DNA from: Aurelia coerulea
Lineage: Eukaryota > Cnidaria > Scyphozoa > Semaeostomeae > Ulmaridae
Reading direction: 5' to 3'
Assembly (NCBI GenBank): GCA_039566865.1
Contig: CM076957.1
Span: forward strand, 4,969,896-5,033,895
Length of the DNA stretch: 64,000 nt
Shown: positions 22,783-33,491 of the stretch, in pieces
Position numbering within the stretch: the stretch's first letter is position 1
How the letters are laid out: every line of letters starts with the position of its first letter
The notes under the pieces: generated by a model
What the model saw: the letters and a program-made list of their open reading frames with translations, nothing else
What the model was told of the DNA's origin: nothing
Databases searched by the model: none
Program-made: the position numbers and the translations under genes

Positions 22783-23202
22783 AATCCACCTTTTCAAGGT
22801 AAGAGGCGCGAAAGCGGAAGTATTTTGTTGTTCGAGATTTCGCAGTTTTGAGACTAAAATCTTACTGTGCGTACAAAGTTTAGTCTTGAGACAAAATTTT
22901 CACATTCATACCCGTCTTTATTTAGAAATTATGATGATATAAAGAACTTCAATTCATAAGGGCTCTGACCGTGGAAATCGGAGTTGGACAAAAAATTGTC
23001 CAAACTTTGATTTCACGGTCAAAGCCCTTACGATTTTATGTTCTTAAAATTGTCATAATTTTGAGATGAAGACATATATGAATGTGAAAATTTGCTACTT
23101 TGCTAAACTTTGTACGCAGAACAAGATTTTAGCCTCAAAAATGCAATATCTCAAATAACAAAAAACTTCCGCTTTCGCTCTCTTACCATGAAAAGGTGGA
23201 TT
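22783..23202. mobile_element. Inverted-repeat MITE with AATCCACCTTTTCA ends
   Basis: Arms of about 200 bp run from AATCCACCTTTTCAAGGTAA to its complement TTACCATGAAAAGGTGGATT. They share ACTTTGTACGC and TTCACATTCATA words and a centre around AAAAAATTGTCC. Arm identity is moderate, so it is an older copy. Confidence 0.7.
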
Positions 23203-23237
23203 CATTTCACTGGTTTCGAGGCTCAATAAGCGTCCAT

Positions 23238-23660
23238 TGCACCGGGTGTCCCAAAATGATGTATTATCGTTGATTGCTTAATGTCCATAACCAATGAACT
23301 GATTTGGAAAAACTTTCATTTATTTGATTGCCTGAAGGCTAAATTGTATTCAAAGATGTTGGTTGTAGTTTTACAATAATATTTTCATGTCGAAAAGGAG
23401 ATTGATAAACCTGCTCAAATTCAAGCCTTAGATGGCACGAGAAAGAAACGGCCTACTTTTCCAGTCAACATGTAGATGTGATACAAAAGGCTGAACTCGT
23501 AGTCATATTCTCTTAATTCAGTATTAACTGAATTCGTATTCTCTGAACGACATATAAGTTCAGCCTTTTGTATCACATCCAAAATGTTGACTGGAAAAGT
23601 TGGTCGTTTCTTTTTTATCCCGTTTCTTTTTCAGGCCATCTGAGGCTTGAATAGTTTCGC
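23238..23660. mobile_element. Degraded Tc1-like element with internal hairpin
   Basis: CCGGGTGTCCCAAAATGATG marks a left terminus; the right one is missing. Inside, 23459-23500 (TTTCCAGTCAACATG to GATACAAAAGGCTGAAC) is mirrored at 23561-23606. Confidence 0.5.
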
Positions 23661-23701
23661 TCTGGAGCAGTGTAAACGCCCTTGAACCGTAACAATTTTA
23701 A

Positions 23702-24017
23702 GGGGCTCCGTCTTCAAAATGTAAACAAAACGATGATCTTCGCAGTTTTTTGAAAGGTGATATCACACAGGATTTTCGTATTTTGTTTTAAATGAAAACT
23801 GCTGTTTGGGCATTAATCATTGTACTTCACTTAGGAACAAACCAAACATTCATATCTTCTACGATTGCTCGGATATAAGTGGATCTTTAACGGTCACTTT
23901 TTGGTGGCTTGGGTAAAGCCACCAAACAAACTGCAGAGAACAATGGATGAACAATGGATAATCGGCAACACGTGCGAGTTTACGGATTTGTTTACTGTTT
24001 GACGACGGAGCCCCTTT
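23702..24017. mobile_element. TTAA-target MITE, GGGGCTCCGTCGTC type, copy 1
   Basis: Left end GGGGCTCCGTCTTCAAAATG after TTAA (23698-23701) and right end GACGACGGAGCCCC. About 315 bp with the same interior as 32731-33043 and 40467-40782, including CCACCAAACAAACTGCAGAG and AATGGATGAACAATGGATAA. Confidence 0.75.
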
Positions 24018-24019
24018 AC

Positions 24020-26040
24020 TTTAACGAATCAAAATTGTAGAAGTACATTGTAAATGGGGTCCAAATTGGCAGGGAAGGTCTTTCAGGCATCTGTCTCTTC
24101 AAACATCATAAAAGACTAGCAAATTAGCATGTTTCGCTATCTTAAAAATGTAACAAAAAGTCTTTCATAATTCCTTCGATAATGCTTCTTTCGACAATGA
24201 CGTTATCGATCATCTATTAAGTGGTGGTCACTTGGGGGCAAAGGGTGTGGTTGGCTCTTAATGTTCAGCGAACAATGGTCTATTGTTTGACAGCAACGGG
24301 AGGTAAACAAATCGCTACGTCGCCCCAAATATTAGGAGAGTATAAATCAATTAAACCAGCTACTTATAATTGATTTCATTTCAAAACAGCTTTTAACGGA
24401 ACTTTATCACTCCGACCGTGGGAAACGATTCACTTAACATCAATTCTGACCCAAACCAAATCAAACGATTGACTGAACATCAATTCAGACCCAAACCAAA
24501 TCAAACACATTCGGCCTTCCGTCAACGGACATTAGTCGAGTTTTCCGTATCAATGACTGTACGGACGATAGGTTACATAAGGTCGCGTTGGTTAAGAACA
24601 ATTCTATAGAATTCTATAGAATATCAAGTAATCGCGACACTTCAATCGTAACCTCCCTACAACGGTTAAATTGAAACCGCGAAAGTTCTGTCGTGTCGTA
24701 TTCCCGTTTCTTTTATGAAGTTGATGCTATTATTATATTGAAACGTTTGCGTTGAGGCAGGCAGAATCCATAATTGAAAGTGTCTTGAGGTGTCTTAAGG
24801 CTAATTTCCAGTCAGTGGAATTTTCCGAGCGGGTGGAATTTTAGACAATAAAAGGTCGCTCAGTCGTAACTTTCTACCCAATCCCAGAGTTTCCAGAGTG
24901 ATATTTTCTCTCGCATGCATGATGCAATAGTAATTCCGCCCGCTTGGAAAATTCCACTGACGTTCAGCCTTTGGCAGGGTCTTGTCGTCTGTTGAGCTTT
25001 CTATCAGGGGGATCGTCCATCAAAAACTTTCAATTCAACTAAATTCCACAGCTTTGTGGAACAAAATGACTCTGCAATCAGTAAGTTGACGACGGAGATA
25101 CATAGCTAACTCAAGAGCTGCATATGCAGGTCTAAAGTTTGCCTATTGCATTTTATGACTTCCACACGTACGTGGACATTGTTTAGCTAGAGGAACAATT
25201 GTGTACAGTGGCGTTTTCTTTATCATATTTATAGACTACCTCTGCTCATTTAACCCCTGTTCATCCACATTAAAATCAAAATGTTTCGGATGGGAAAGTT
25301 TTAGACAATAAACTTGCGGCAAGAAGTTTCGAAAACTGTTTGGAAAATTTCCCTTTAAACAGCTCACTATCATATATATCTTTTGCTTAAAATCAGTCAT
25401 ATTTCAATGCAGTTAATCTAATTTTAATCAAAGATTGGAGCTGAATGCTTCAAATCGAAGTATCATGAGCAAAAATATATTCAGAAACATTTTGGCATTC
25501 TTATAACGGCAATTCGTAAACATTTTCGGATGAGATTTTGTGGGAAACCGTAATGGTATTCAATTATATTTTTCAAATTTATGGGTATGACATTGGTAAA
25601 ACATGTACTTTTTTGTTTTTTCCCGATTTATGGGTATATTTGATTGGCTTTTTCCAGATTTATCAGTGTACTTTTCAGAAAATTCCCTGGATTTATGGGT
25701 GCTACTTTTACGTTCTGAATCGCACAACCCTGTATCGTGGAAACCTAAGTTACTCCCTAAGCTGCATAGAGCTAGCCTGCGTGCAGACACTTGGACTGGA
25801 CAGGACAGGAACGAGAGAGAAATCTCTTTTCAATTTTTCTGACGGAGTCTGTGTGCAGGCTACATGGAGCCTGAAACTAGCCTGAAAGGCAACACTATTT
25901 CCCTGATCTAGGGGGGCTGCAAGGCCTCATCTCCTTCATGCTATTAATTTCAGATAGCATATAAAACAGAAGAAGAAATTACTGACAAAAAATCCAGCAA
26001 TACTGTCTTACCACTTTCGTTCAAAGACTGCAATTTTCTT
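24020..26040. other. Intergenic DNA 3' of the GPCR gene with small repeats
   Basis: A 45-bp unit built on ACATCAATTC(T/A)GACCCAAACC is duplicated at 24437-24510. An inverted-repeat MITE lies at 24797-24978, with GTCAGTGGAATTTTCC mirrored by GGAAAATTCCACTGAC. Copy 3 of the mini-hairpin family is at 25773. Otherwise nothing recognised. Confidence 0.45.
25773..25862. mobile_element. Mini-hairpin MITE, TAGCC...GGCTA family, copy 3
   Basis: 90 bp with ends TAGCCTGCGTGCAGAC and GTCTGTGTGCAGGCTA. Flanks CATAGAGC (25765-25772) and CATGGAGC (25863-25870) differ at one base, an 8-bp duplication here rather than 9. Confidence 0.75.
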
Positions 26041-26044
26041 CATT

Positions 26045-27481
26045 TCATTTAACTTTAGTTGTTTCATCAAAACTTCCAGAATCGTTAGCTTTGCAGCCAC
26101 ACTTGATAAGCAAGTCTTTGAATGCTTTTCTAAACATTTGATTCATAAAAGCATAAATGATTGGATTCACGATGGAATTCATGCAGGAAACCACAATACC
26201 AAGACTCAAAATGTTGAAGTTCTTTGGCTCTGCATTGAAAGCATATAATATTGTACCTATCACAAGTGGGGTCCAGCATATAAAGAAGAAGGCCACAACT
26301 ACGAAAAGCATTTTTGTGACTCTTGCTTCCATCAAAAATTTCTTTAATTTCTTGCTACTGCGTGATCGCTTGATTTTCAATGATTTTGCAAACCCACTCA
26401 GTGATCTAGTTTTGCGAGCCACTTCACTGTCACTGTTTGCTGGGTCTATATTATAGGTAACACTTGGAGTTCCTGGGGTGTCTGAGCTTGTCATTAAATG
26501 AATTCCTGATCCTGAGGCACTGCGATCTCCTAGAGCTACATGAGTATCTTCATTTTGCTCTCTATGATTGGTATTTTCGGCAGTCTTTAGATCCCCGTTC
26601 CGCGGTACCTCATCCTGGTCCGGATTTTGTGCTGCACCATTCGAGTTCTCAGCTTGAAATTTCGTGTTGGCGTTGAGTTCACCCCCGGTCCCGTTTCTAT
26701 TAGGTATTTGTTTGTTATCAACTGTATTGTTTGATTTAGCATAACTATTTGCGTCCAGTTTCACATCTCTTGGGAGACTGTTGGTGTTGCCCTTGCCAGA
26801 ACTGCTGTAATCTATGGAATCAAACTCTGCCTCGGAATGCCCCCCTTTTATGCTCCCTGCACCGCCCCTCATTCCAGCCATAGTTTTTTCGTGCTCTCTC
26901 AAAATGAAAAAGATTTTTGAATACAAACTAACGAGGATGACTAAGGGGCATAAATAGGCCATTAGGATGATAAAAATAGAATAGGAAATGTCCTTTTTCC
27001 CGTCGATTGTGCAAAAATTATCCCCTTGGCGAATGCGACTCCAGCCAAGGACAGGAGCAACAGCTACTACAAAAGCCAACCCCCAAACACATCCAATGCT
27101 AATCAGAACTCTCTTCTTTTTGTAAGTTGACTTGTATGAATTTGGGCGCCCAACTGCAAAGTATCGATTGACACCGATCAATGATAATGTCCATATTGAC
27201 ACCAAGACAAATAATGTCGTCAAAACTCCGCTTAATTGGCACATAGCGGGTCCGAGAATCCATTTCCCTGCGATCGAAGTCACGAGTAAAAGCGGCATTC
27301 CCGTCAAACCGAACAGTAAATCCGCAATTGCCAAATTGAAAACATAATAATTCGTCAAAGTTCGCAGTCGTTTGTTCAGTCTTATTGCAACACAAACAAG
27401 GATGTTTCCCCCGATCGCCAGAACTATGAAAATAGTCAGGAAAATCGATTTCACAACTGTCTCTCCTAAAGTGGTGGCCAT
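26045..27481 (-). CDS. Class A (rhodopsin-family) GPCR, intronless, orphan
   Basis: This predicts a 478-residue seven-pass plasma-membrane receptor coupling to G proteins. The frame extends five codons further to a GTG at 27496, but the first ATG is at 27481 and is taken as the start. Visible class A landmarks are: GN with N26 (TM1); LAIAD with D54 (TM2); C81 before TM3 and C157 in loop 2 (the conserved disulfide); NRY at 105-107 in place of DRY; W133 (TM4); P179 (TM5); FxxCWTP with CWTP at 402-405 (TM6); NPIIY at 439-443 (TM7); then a helix-8 stretch and a CGC palmitoylation-type motif. Position 3.32 is Thr88, not the Asp of amine receptors, and position 7.43 is Cys, not the opsin Lys. Loop 3 is very long (about 190 residues), low in complexity and rich in Asn/Ser/Asp. 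The ligand cannot be inferred; a single-exon GPCR is common in cnidarian expansions. Confidence 0.93.
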   Translation of the reverse strand: MATTLGETVVKSIFLTIFIVLAIGGNILVCVAIRLNKRLRTLTNYYVFNLAIADLLFGLTGMPLLLVTSIAGKWILGPAMCQLSGVLTTLFVLVSIWTLSLIGVNRYFAVGRPNSYKSTYKKKRVLISIGCVWGLAFVVAVAPVLGWSRIRQGDNFCTIDGKKDISYSIFIILMAYLCPLVILVSLYSKIFFILREHEKTMAGMRGGAGSIKGGHSEAEFDSIDYSSSGKGNTNSLPRDVKLDANSYAKSNNTVDNKQIPNRNGTGGELNANTKFQAENSNGAAQNPDQDEVPRNGDLKTAENTNHREQNEDTHVALGDRSASGSGIHLMTSSDTPGTPSVTYNIDPANSDSEVARKTRSLSGFAKSLKIKRSRSSKKLKKFLMEARVTKMLFVVVAFFFICWTPLVIGTILYAFNAEPKNFNILSLGIVVSCMNSIVNPIIYAFMNQMFRKAFKDLLIKCGCKANDSGSFDETTKVK

Positions 27482-28090
27482 CGTGTACGAAATCACTTTA
27501 TAAAAAAAGTAAATTATCTCTCAGGCAACTTCAAACGATTTGTTTGCACCAAAAACACCGATATTTTGATCCCATGATCGATTCGCAAATGTTGTTTCCA
27601 ATGGAAATCGAACTATTCTCCTTGAAACTCGCGCACAGCTGAAATTCCTCTGGAGGCCTCTTCTCTTTCCCAATTCTCTATTCCTGTTCACAAATCAACA
27701 ACTTCCCTTCTGATGATGTGCGATATCGTCTCCAAATTGTTGTAAATAAACACAGAAATAGTCGGATGATTCACCACGCACGCACACACTGAAATGTGTT
27801 CTCTTCTCTCGTTGTGTTCAATGAAGCGATTCGGATATTGTTGAGGGCTGCTATCACTTCCCACAGGATTATCAGCCCGTGCTTATTCAAATTTCTCCAA
27901 TTGGATTTTCAAAAGATGACGGGGGGCAGCGAACATTCCTCCGCTATTATTATGGGGTTTGAAAAAGTTCCTTTGATTTGAAGACAATCCGTCTTTTTGA
28001 AACGATCGTCTTTCTCCTACGCAGCGTGTGGAACTGGGAATCGTTGCGAATTAGGATGGAATGGCACTAGGAACTGCATGACAAGAAAGG
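27482..28090. other. Upstream region of the GPCR gene
   Basis: The minus-strand 5' flank holds TATAAAG about 20 bases before the ATG, too close to be a normal TATA box for this start. No other promoter element or gene can be defined. Confidence 0.3.
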
Positions 28091-28106
28091 GGACCTAAAG
28101 GAGACA

Positions 28107-28427
28107 TTGTTCCAGACAGGGGGGCTGTCAAGATTTGTACCAAAAAAAAATGGGCAGATTTGGAAAACAAAGGATACCGGTCTGATTAAGGAAACAAAAA
28201 GTATTAAGGACGAAGTAATTTGGCAGCCTTTAAGAAAAGATTTGACACCTTCTGTGCAGCCAACTATAATCAATTATTTATTTGGTGTGAAATATTTTCT
28301 TCTTGAAGGCAAATCACTTTTTCTTCCGGAAACAAATTTTTTTGTTTTACATAGTTTGCCCTTGCTGTACAAAGATTTTTTCCTTACCCATCATGTTACA
28401 GCACGCTTCTCTACGTTACCACTGTAA
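28107..28427 (+). CDS. Unassigned 106-codon open frame
   Basis: The frame lies divergent to the GPCR gene, about 600 bp upstream of it. Its first 70 residues have normal composition (for example QPLRKDLTPSVQPTIINYLF), but the end is Leu/Phe/His-rich like translated AT-rich DNA. No domain, signal peptide or splice context is convincing. It may be a decayed exon or chance. Confidence 0.2.
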   Translation: MFQTGGLSRFVPKKNGQIWKTKDTGLIKETKSIKDEVIWQPLRKDLTPSVQPTIINYLFGVKYFLLEGKSLFLPETNFFVLHSLPLLYKDFFLTHHVTARFSTLPL

Positions 28428-28559
28428 TTCCTGTGCAGTGCAAGAAAGAAGTTTTAGCTCTGCCACAACAAGTAAAAAATGTTTCTATCTATATCTGCTA
28501 AACAACAATGGTGAGCATGGGAGGTGTGCAAACATTTACACTTACCACAGGTAGTATCA

Positions 28560-29370
28560 TTCTGTTAAGTCTGTTGAATTATCAAACAATTATTTTTTTA
28601 AAGATACCATACAATACTAAAGAGAATACACTACTACGAATATAGAAAAGATTTACAAAATTACACTGTAACTGAGAGAAATATTACTATGAATAGAAAA
28701 AACAAAACTTTACATGATTGTATCTAAGATTGATTGATTAAGGAGGAGCTATCTAAATAGGCTTGACAATCGATAGAGAGCCCCCCCCCCACTCCCCCCC
28801 ATTACCACAAAGAAACTAAAAAATCCTTTTCCAAAGTATACTTCCCACACAAACAAGTTCTGCTTCTGCTTAGGCAAGAACTGGGTCGAGTTTGAATTCT
28901 GTTGTTTTGGAATAAATGGGGGGACCGGCCTAAGCAGAACTTGTTTGTGCTGGAAGTGCACTCTTAACTTAATTGGAATGCAGTTTGGAGAGGATCTACA
29001 ACAACAACAAACAAGGTATTTCATAACTCTTCTGTGATCTTATCAACACAATGATGCTCACTACCTGTGCACTTGCTTGCAGCTAGTATACATTTTGAAA
29101 TGACTCTTTTGCTGTTTGGCTCCTGCTTGAAAACCATGTTGAAAACGCTTCCCTTCAGGCAGGGGAGATCTTTCCTGGACCATCTATGGATACTGTGGAC
29201 ATGATTCGTGTGGCCACATGGGCCTAAATTGATGAATGTGTTTCATTACCTTGCTTGTCTTCTTTGCATTTTCCTATCTTGCTCTGCTTGCATGTTGTTG
29301 TGGCCTAAGTTTTGAACCGCGCTTTGAAAGCTATGGCCCGAGAACTAGTTCCCAGGCCCGGGAGCACGTA
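28560..29370. other. Intergenic DNA with one small hairpin element
   Basis: C-runs at 28781-28798 precede an inverted pair, CACAAACAAGTTCTGCTT (28847-28865) and AAGCAGAACTTGTTTGTG (28934-28952). Nothing else assigned. Confidence 0.45.
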
Positions 29371-29371
29371 G

Positions 29372-29520
29372 ACTTGCCCGAAGTCTATCTCTTTAGTCCG
29401 TCTTACTGTTCCCTTTTCGGTAGTTTGTGGATCCGCCATCCTAACATCCCTTTGTTCCTTAACGGAATATTGGAATGGCGGATCCAGGAACTACCGAAAA
29501 GGGAACAGTAAGACGGAGGC
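29372..29520. mobile_element. Hairpin MITE related to 6151-6306
   Basis: GACTTGCCCGAAGTCTATCT then CAGTCCGTCTTAC-like and GTTCCCTTTTCGGTAG on the left arm, mirrored by CTACCGAAAAGGGAAC and GTAAGACGGAG on the right. GGATCCGCCAT appears in both arms. Confidence 0.65.
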
Positions 29521-29563
29521 GAATGTACACTTAAAGAGCAATCAGATTCCAATTCGAAGTTAA

Positions 29564-29745
29564 AGGCAGTCTGTCACGCATCTGATTTGGTGATAATGAC
29601 ACTATAAAGAATAGGAGAATTGAATGGCTGCTGATCCTACTGACTTTCTACGACCGTAGAAAGTGAGAATGATTAGCCCTCTTTTGTTCCAAAACACAGA
29701 TTCACAAAGACATCCGTTGTGTTGAGCTCTTTTACTGCAGGTGCA
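29564..29745. mobile_element. TTAA-target MITE, AGGCAGTCTGTCA type, right end lost
   Basis: TTAA at 29560-29563 is followed by AGGCAGTCTGTCACGCATCT and the central hairpin CTTTCTACGACCGTAGAAAG. The complete relative is 40787-40993; here the right terminal repeat is missing. Confidence 0.65.
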
Positions 29746-29759
29746 AAGTATTTCCAAAC

Positions 29760-30560
29760 AGAAAATGTTATCGCCAAACCAAATAATGCGTAAAGTGTAA
29801 TTTCTACTTATGATCTGGTTCTGTAGACGGTTCTTTATAGCATTTTCTTTTCATTTTTGGTTCAAGCAGCAGTCCTTGATGAGCTTCGGTAAATTGTAGA
29901 ATTCAATTTTAGAAAAATTAAGAAACTCTACAACTACAAGAAACTTTAACAAAAAAAGAAGAATTAAGCACCAAAGGAAGAAACCCACTATTTGAACATT
30001 TTTCGTTTGATAGCAAATTAATACATTTTAAACTATACCTGACATTTTCTAAATTAAAAGGAATGTAAGCATATGAAAGTGGCTCAAGCCACTCAAATAA
30101 TTGCCTATACGATATCATTATTTCCTTGTTGATGTAGATCAGTTTCCCAAATATGGTTCAGCATGTGTCTTTGCGTGGCTATATTTACTACAAGCTTAAA
30201 TTTGCTTAGATTCCCTTTAAAGTGAATCAACGGAGCTAAGTGAAGGTAATCTATAAATAGGACAAAGAAAACTCCTACGCACGGTATTGTTCCTCTAGCT
30301 AAACAATATGCATGCCCGTGTGGACATCATCAAATACAAGAGGCTAATAATAGAATACCCCAGATACCTTCCGGGCGTGGCTTTCATCTCCATTGATTCT
30401 CTTTAGATCATAGAGCTTGTAAGGCAATACTAGACTCACGAAATAGTCCCAGTTATCGCAACAACAACAGCAATGACAACAACAACAAAAATATATTTTT
30501 TGCTCAAACTAGTTATAGCGTCCATCAGTCTATCGATAGCAATAACTACGAACTTGTAAT
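29760..30560. other. No assigned feature
   Basis: AT-rich DNA; CAACAACAA-type microsatellite at 30460-30488. No gene seen. Confidence 0.35.
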
Positions 30561-30573
30561 CAGTCTCAGGCAA

Positions 30574-30635
30574 TACCCTGGTCACCAGACTCTCTCTAAT
30601 CATAAAATGTTAGAGAGAGTCTGGTACCCAGGGTA
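30574..30635. mobile_element. Mini-hairpin MITE, TACCCTGG...CCAGGGTA
   Basis: 62 bp with stems TACCCTGGTCACCAGACTCT and its complement AGAGTCTGGTACCCAGGGTA. Flanks CTCAGGCAA and GTAAGGCAA match at 7 of 9 positions, in line with the 9-bp duplications of other mini-hairpins here. Solitary half-copies lie near 19370 and 22172. Confidence 0.65.
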
Positions 30636-30989
30636 GTAAGGCAATAAAGTTTTGAATTCTTCAAATAGGTAAGGTCATCTCCTGGGTCATATCTCTGTGC
30701 TATGCTTTAGTAAACAACAGGTGTTACATTTCGTTTTGACTCTTCTGATAAGCAAGGCACAAATATTTGATGAAAAGAAAATAAATGAAAGAAATGTACC
30801 AAAGAGGTTTAAAGGGAACCGACATATAGTTAAAAGCTGGCCCTGGCCAAGTTAAAAATATAATCTATTGTATTCAACGACCTTGACGCCTACCGTTTCA
30901 TTGTGTGGCGAAGGAGACAATGGGTTTGTGGCCGTTTCTTCAGCCTATTTATAGCAGCTTGTCGATATAGCTATGTCTATTCCCTTTAA

Positions 30990-31337
30990 GCCTGGTTTCC
31001 ATATAGCCGTAAGGTGCCGTAAGATGCCGTAAGGTTGCCGCAGCCATTGCCGGAACCATTGCCGCCGGCATGCCGCAACCATTTCAACCTAAATGGAAAC
31101 CACTTCTCCCGGTACCGCCGGCAGCCGCAACCATGATGGTTGCGGTACCGTAACGACTTGGAAAAAGTTGAATCATTTCAACTTTTCTCGATCCTTACGG
31201 CATCGTACCGGTAATGGTTGCGGCACTAGATTCAGACGTTTCCATATAAATCGTTCGACTGCGGTACCGGGGGCATGGCAGATGGAAGATGGCAGAAGAC
31301 TGCCGCCGGCAACCTTACGGCTATATGGAAACCAGGC
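30990..31337. mobile_element. GC-rich MITE with TTTAA duplication
   Basis: Ends GCCTGGTTTCCATATAGCCG and its exact complement lie between TTTAA at 30985-30989 and 31338-31342. The interior is dense in GCCGCAACCAT, GGTACCG and CCGTAAGG words, far richer in G+C than its surroundings. The frame 31093-31353 is a by-product. Confidence 0.75.
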
Positions 31338-31405
31338 TTTAATTGAACTCTAAATGTTATCATCCATTATTTTTCAAATTTATTTAAATCATCTATCGGT
31401 CGTCC

Positions 31406-31688
31406 CCCGGGGGGGGGGGTACTTGACTAGGGAAGTGACGGCTGCACCCTGTTGCATAAAAAATAGGCGAAAAGTATACCCTGTCAAAAAAAAATTTGCC
31501 TCTCAATAAAAGAAAAAAACGCGATTTTTGCTAGTGATACCCGGTCGCATAATTTTCTAATCTATTATAATACCCTGTCGCATAATTTTCGTTCGAAAAG
31601 GACACCCTGTCGCATAATTACTGTAAAAGGACACTCTGTTGAGCGGCACATCCCGTCAGGTCAAGTATGGGAGTACCCCTCCCCCGGG
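31406..31688. mobile_element. G-run-ended MITE, copy 2
   Basis: CCCGGGGG...TACTTGAC at the left and GGGAGTACCCCTCCCCCGGG at the right, flanked by GGTCGTCC and GGTCGTCA (7 of 8). The interior has repeated ACCCTGTCGCATAATT words. Confidence 0.75.
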
Positions 31689-31900
31689 GGTCGTCACAAT
31701 CAGAAGCATTTTTTCTAAGAAACTCTTGATGATAAACTCAACTCTCAGATCACGAAAAATTAAGAAATTCCAGTACTGCAAAATCATAAGAAACGATTTA
31801 TTCCATCAAAAGAAGTCTTTCTCGTTTTTCTACTGTATTTTCTCTCTTGAGCAGCCGCTATACACAAAGAGACGACACGTATCAAAGTTGTCATATACAA

Positions 31901-32257
31901 TACACGTATTTTTTTATAAGAAACTAAATTTTGGCCCAGTACTGAAATTTCTTAAAATTATCAGATTTTGAGTACTCAGAGATTTTTACGAGTTTCTTAT
32001 AGGTTCCATAATAATCTTCATGTTCACTGCTTGTGCCCTCGTGAAGATTTCAAAACAATGTTTTTTATGCCTTTCCAATGTTTACACATGACTCAAGTAC
32101 CTCGCGAGTAATATGACAGGAAACAAGCGAAAGTAAAGTAAAAATATGTCAAGGATTTCCTTTATCAAAGTGAATAGTTTCTTAACTTATATTCTCCCTT
32201 TTGGCGATCTGAGAGTTGAGTTTCTTATGGGCAATTTCTTATAAAAAAATACGTGTA
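31901..32257. mobile_element. TACACG/AAGAAACT family MITE, copy A
   Basis: Left end TACACGTATTTTTTTATAAG and right end CTTATAAAAAAATACGTGTA, with TACAA on both sides (31896-31900, 32258-32262). The interior has CCCAGTACTGAAA, TCAGATTTTGAGTACTCAG and TTTCTTATAGG. It is followed head-to-tail by a second copy beginning at 32263. Confidence 0.75.
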
Positions 32258-32262
32258 TACAA

Positions 32263-33282
32263 TACACGTATTTTTTTCTATAAGAAACTAAGAATTTGGC
32301 CCAGTACTGAAAGTTTCTTAAAATTATCAGATTTTGAGTACTCAGAGCTTCTTACGAGTTTCTTAGAGGTTCCAAACAATCTTCATGTTCCCTACCTGTG
32401 CCGTGTGCCCTCGTGAACATTTCAAAACAACGTTTTTTTAAGCCTTTGCAATGTTTGGACATTACTCGAGTACCTTACGAGTAATATGATACAGGAAACA
32501 AGTGTAAATGAATTAAAAATATGTTAAGGATTTCCCTTATGAAAATAAATAGTTTCTTGACCTATATTTTCCCAGTACTGGAGTTTCTTAATTTTTTGGC
32601 CATCGGAGATTTATTCGTACAACTTTCTACCACTATTATAAGTAATGTCTATACATTAGAGAGGCTTGGAAAAATTTGCAAATTTATTTCGAAATAAACG
32701 TTAATATTACGATTGTTTATGGTGACTTAAAGGGGCTCCGTCGTCAAAATGTAAACAAAACGATGATTTTTGCAGTTTTTGAAAGGTGATATCACACAGG
32801 ATTTTCGTATTTTTTTCAAAATGAAAGTTGCTGTTTGGGCATTAATCATTGTACTTCACTAAGGAACAAACCAAACATTCATATCTTCTACGATTGCTCG
32901 GATACAAGTGGATTTTTAACGGTCACTTTTTGTGGCTTGGGTGAAGCCACCAAACAAACTGCAGAGAACAATGGATGAACAATGGATAATCGGCAACACG
33001 TGCGAGTTTACGGATTTGTTTACTGTTTGACGACGGAGCCCCTTTAACGAATCAAAAGTGTAGAAGTACATTGTAAATGGGGTCCAAATTGGCAGGGAAG
33101 GTCTTTCAGGCATCTGTCTCTTCAAACATCATAAAAGACTAGCAAGTTAGCATGTTTCGTTATCTTAAAAGAGTAACAAAGAGTTTTTCACTCGAAAGAA
33201 ACTCTCAGCAGTCAGAATCTAATAATTTCAAGAAACTATCAGTACTTGCTTAAATTCTTAGTTTCTTGTAAAAATGCGTGTA
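32263..33282. mobile_element. TACACG/AAGAAACT family MITE, copy B, hosting another MITE
   Basis: It starts TACACGTATTTTTTTCTATA and shares about 270 bp with copy A in order. After the inserted GGGGCTCC-type MITE (32731-33043) it ends with TTTCTTGTAAAAATGCGTG at about 33282. Its end lies about 115 bp below the stop codon of the tetraspan gene, so it may supply 3' untranslated sequence. Confidence 0.6.
32731..33043. mobile_element. TTAA-target MITE, AGGGGCTCCGTCGTC type, copy 2
   Basis: Perfect ends AGGGGCTCCGTCGTC and GACGACGGAGCCCCT between TTAA at 32727-32730 and 33044-33047. Confidence 0.85.
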
Positions 33283-33395
33283 TTTGCCCTTTGCCGACGT
33301 TTCTTCTTATAGATCAATGGATAAGATTGTCAATCAACTTACAATTTCTTTACCAAAGTATGATTTTTAGAAATCTTTGCTCTTTCATATGCAGT

Positions 33396-33491
33396 CTATG
33401 GGGCTGTATCTTTTTCTTCGTATGCCGGTGGGGCTTCGGTAGGCATGGAAGTGTCTTGACGTATAGGCGCTCTGTTATGTGCTGCATCAAC
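33396..33491 (-). CDS. Tetraspan gene terminal exon with PPAY motif and stop
   Basis: 96 nt including TAG at 33396-33398. Acceptor TTGTTGAATTTGCAG then GTTGATGCAGC, phase 0. It encodes 31 residues: VDAAHNRAPIRQDTSMP, then TEAPPAYEEKDTAP and stop. PPAY followed by acidic residues is a classical WW-domain (Nedd4-family) ligand. Too short for a routine open-frame list. Confidence 0.65.
   Translation of the reverse strand, partial: VDAAHNRAPIRQDTSMPTEAPPAYEEKDTAP

Noticed and set aside
26157..27395. Other frames overlapping the GPCR (26157-26456, 26464-26676, 27099-27395, 27132-27347)
   Set aside because: Shadows of the receptor's reading frame with no independent support.
27482..27500. GTG start extending the GPCR by five residues
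   Set aside because: Animal genes start at ATG; the in-frame ATG at 27481 gives a normal short extracellular N-terminus.
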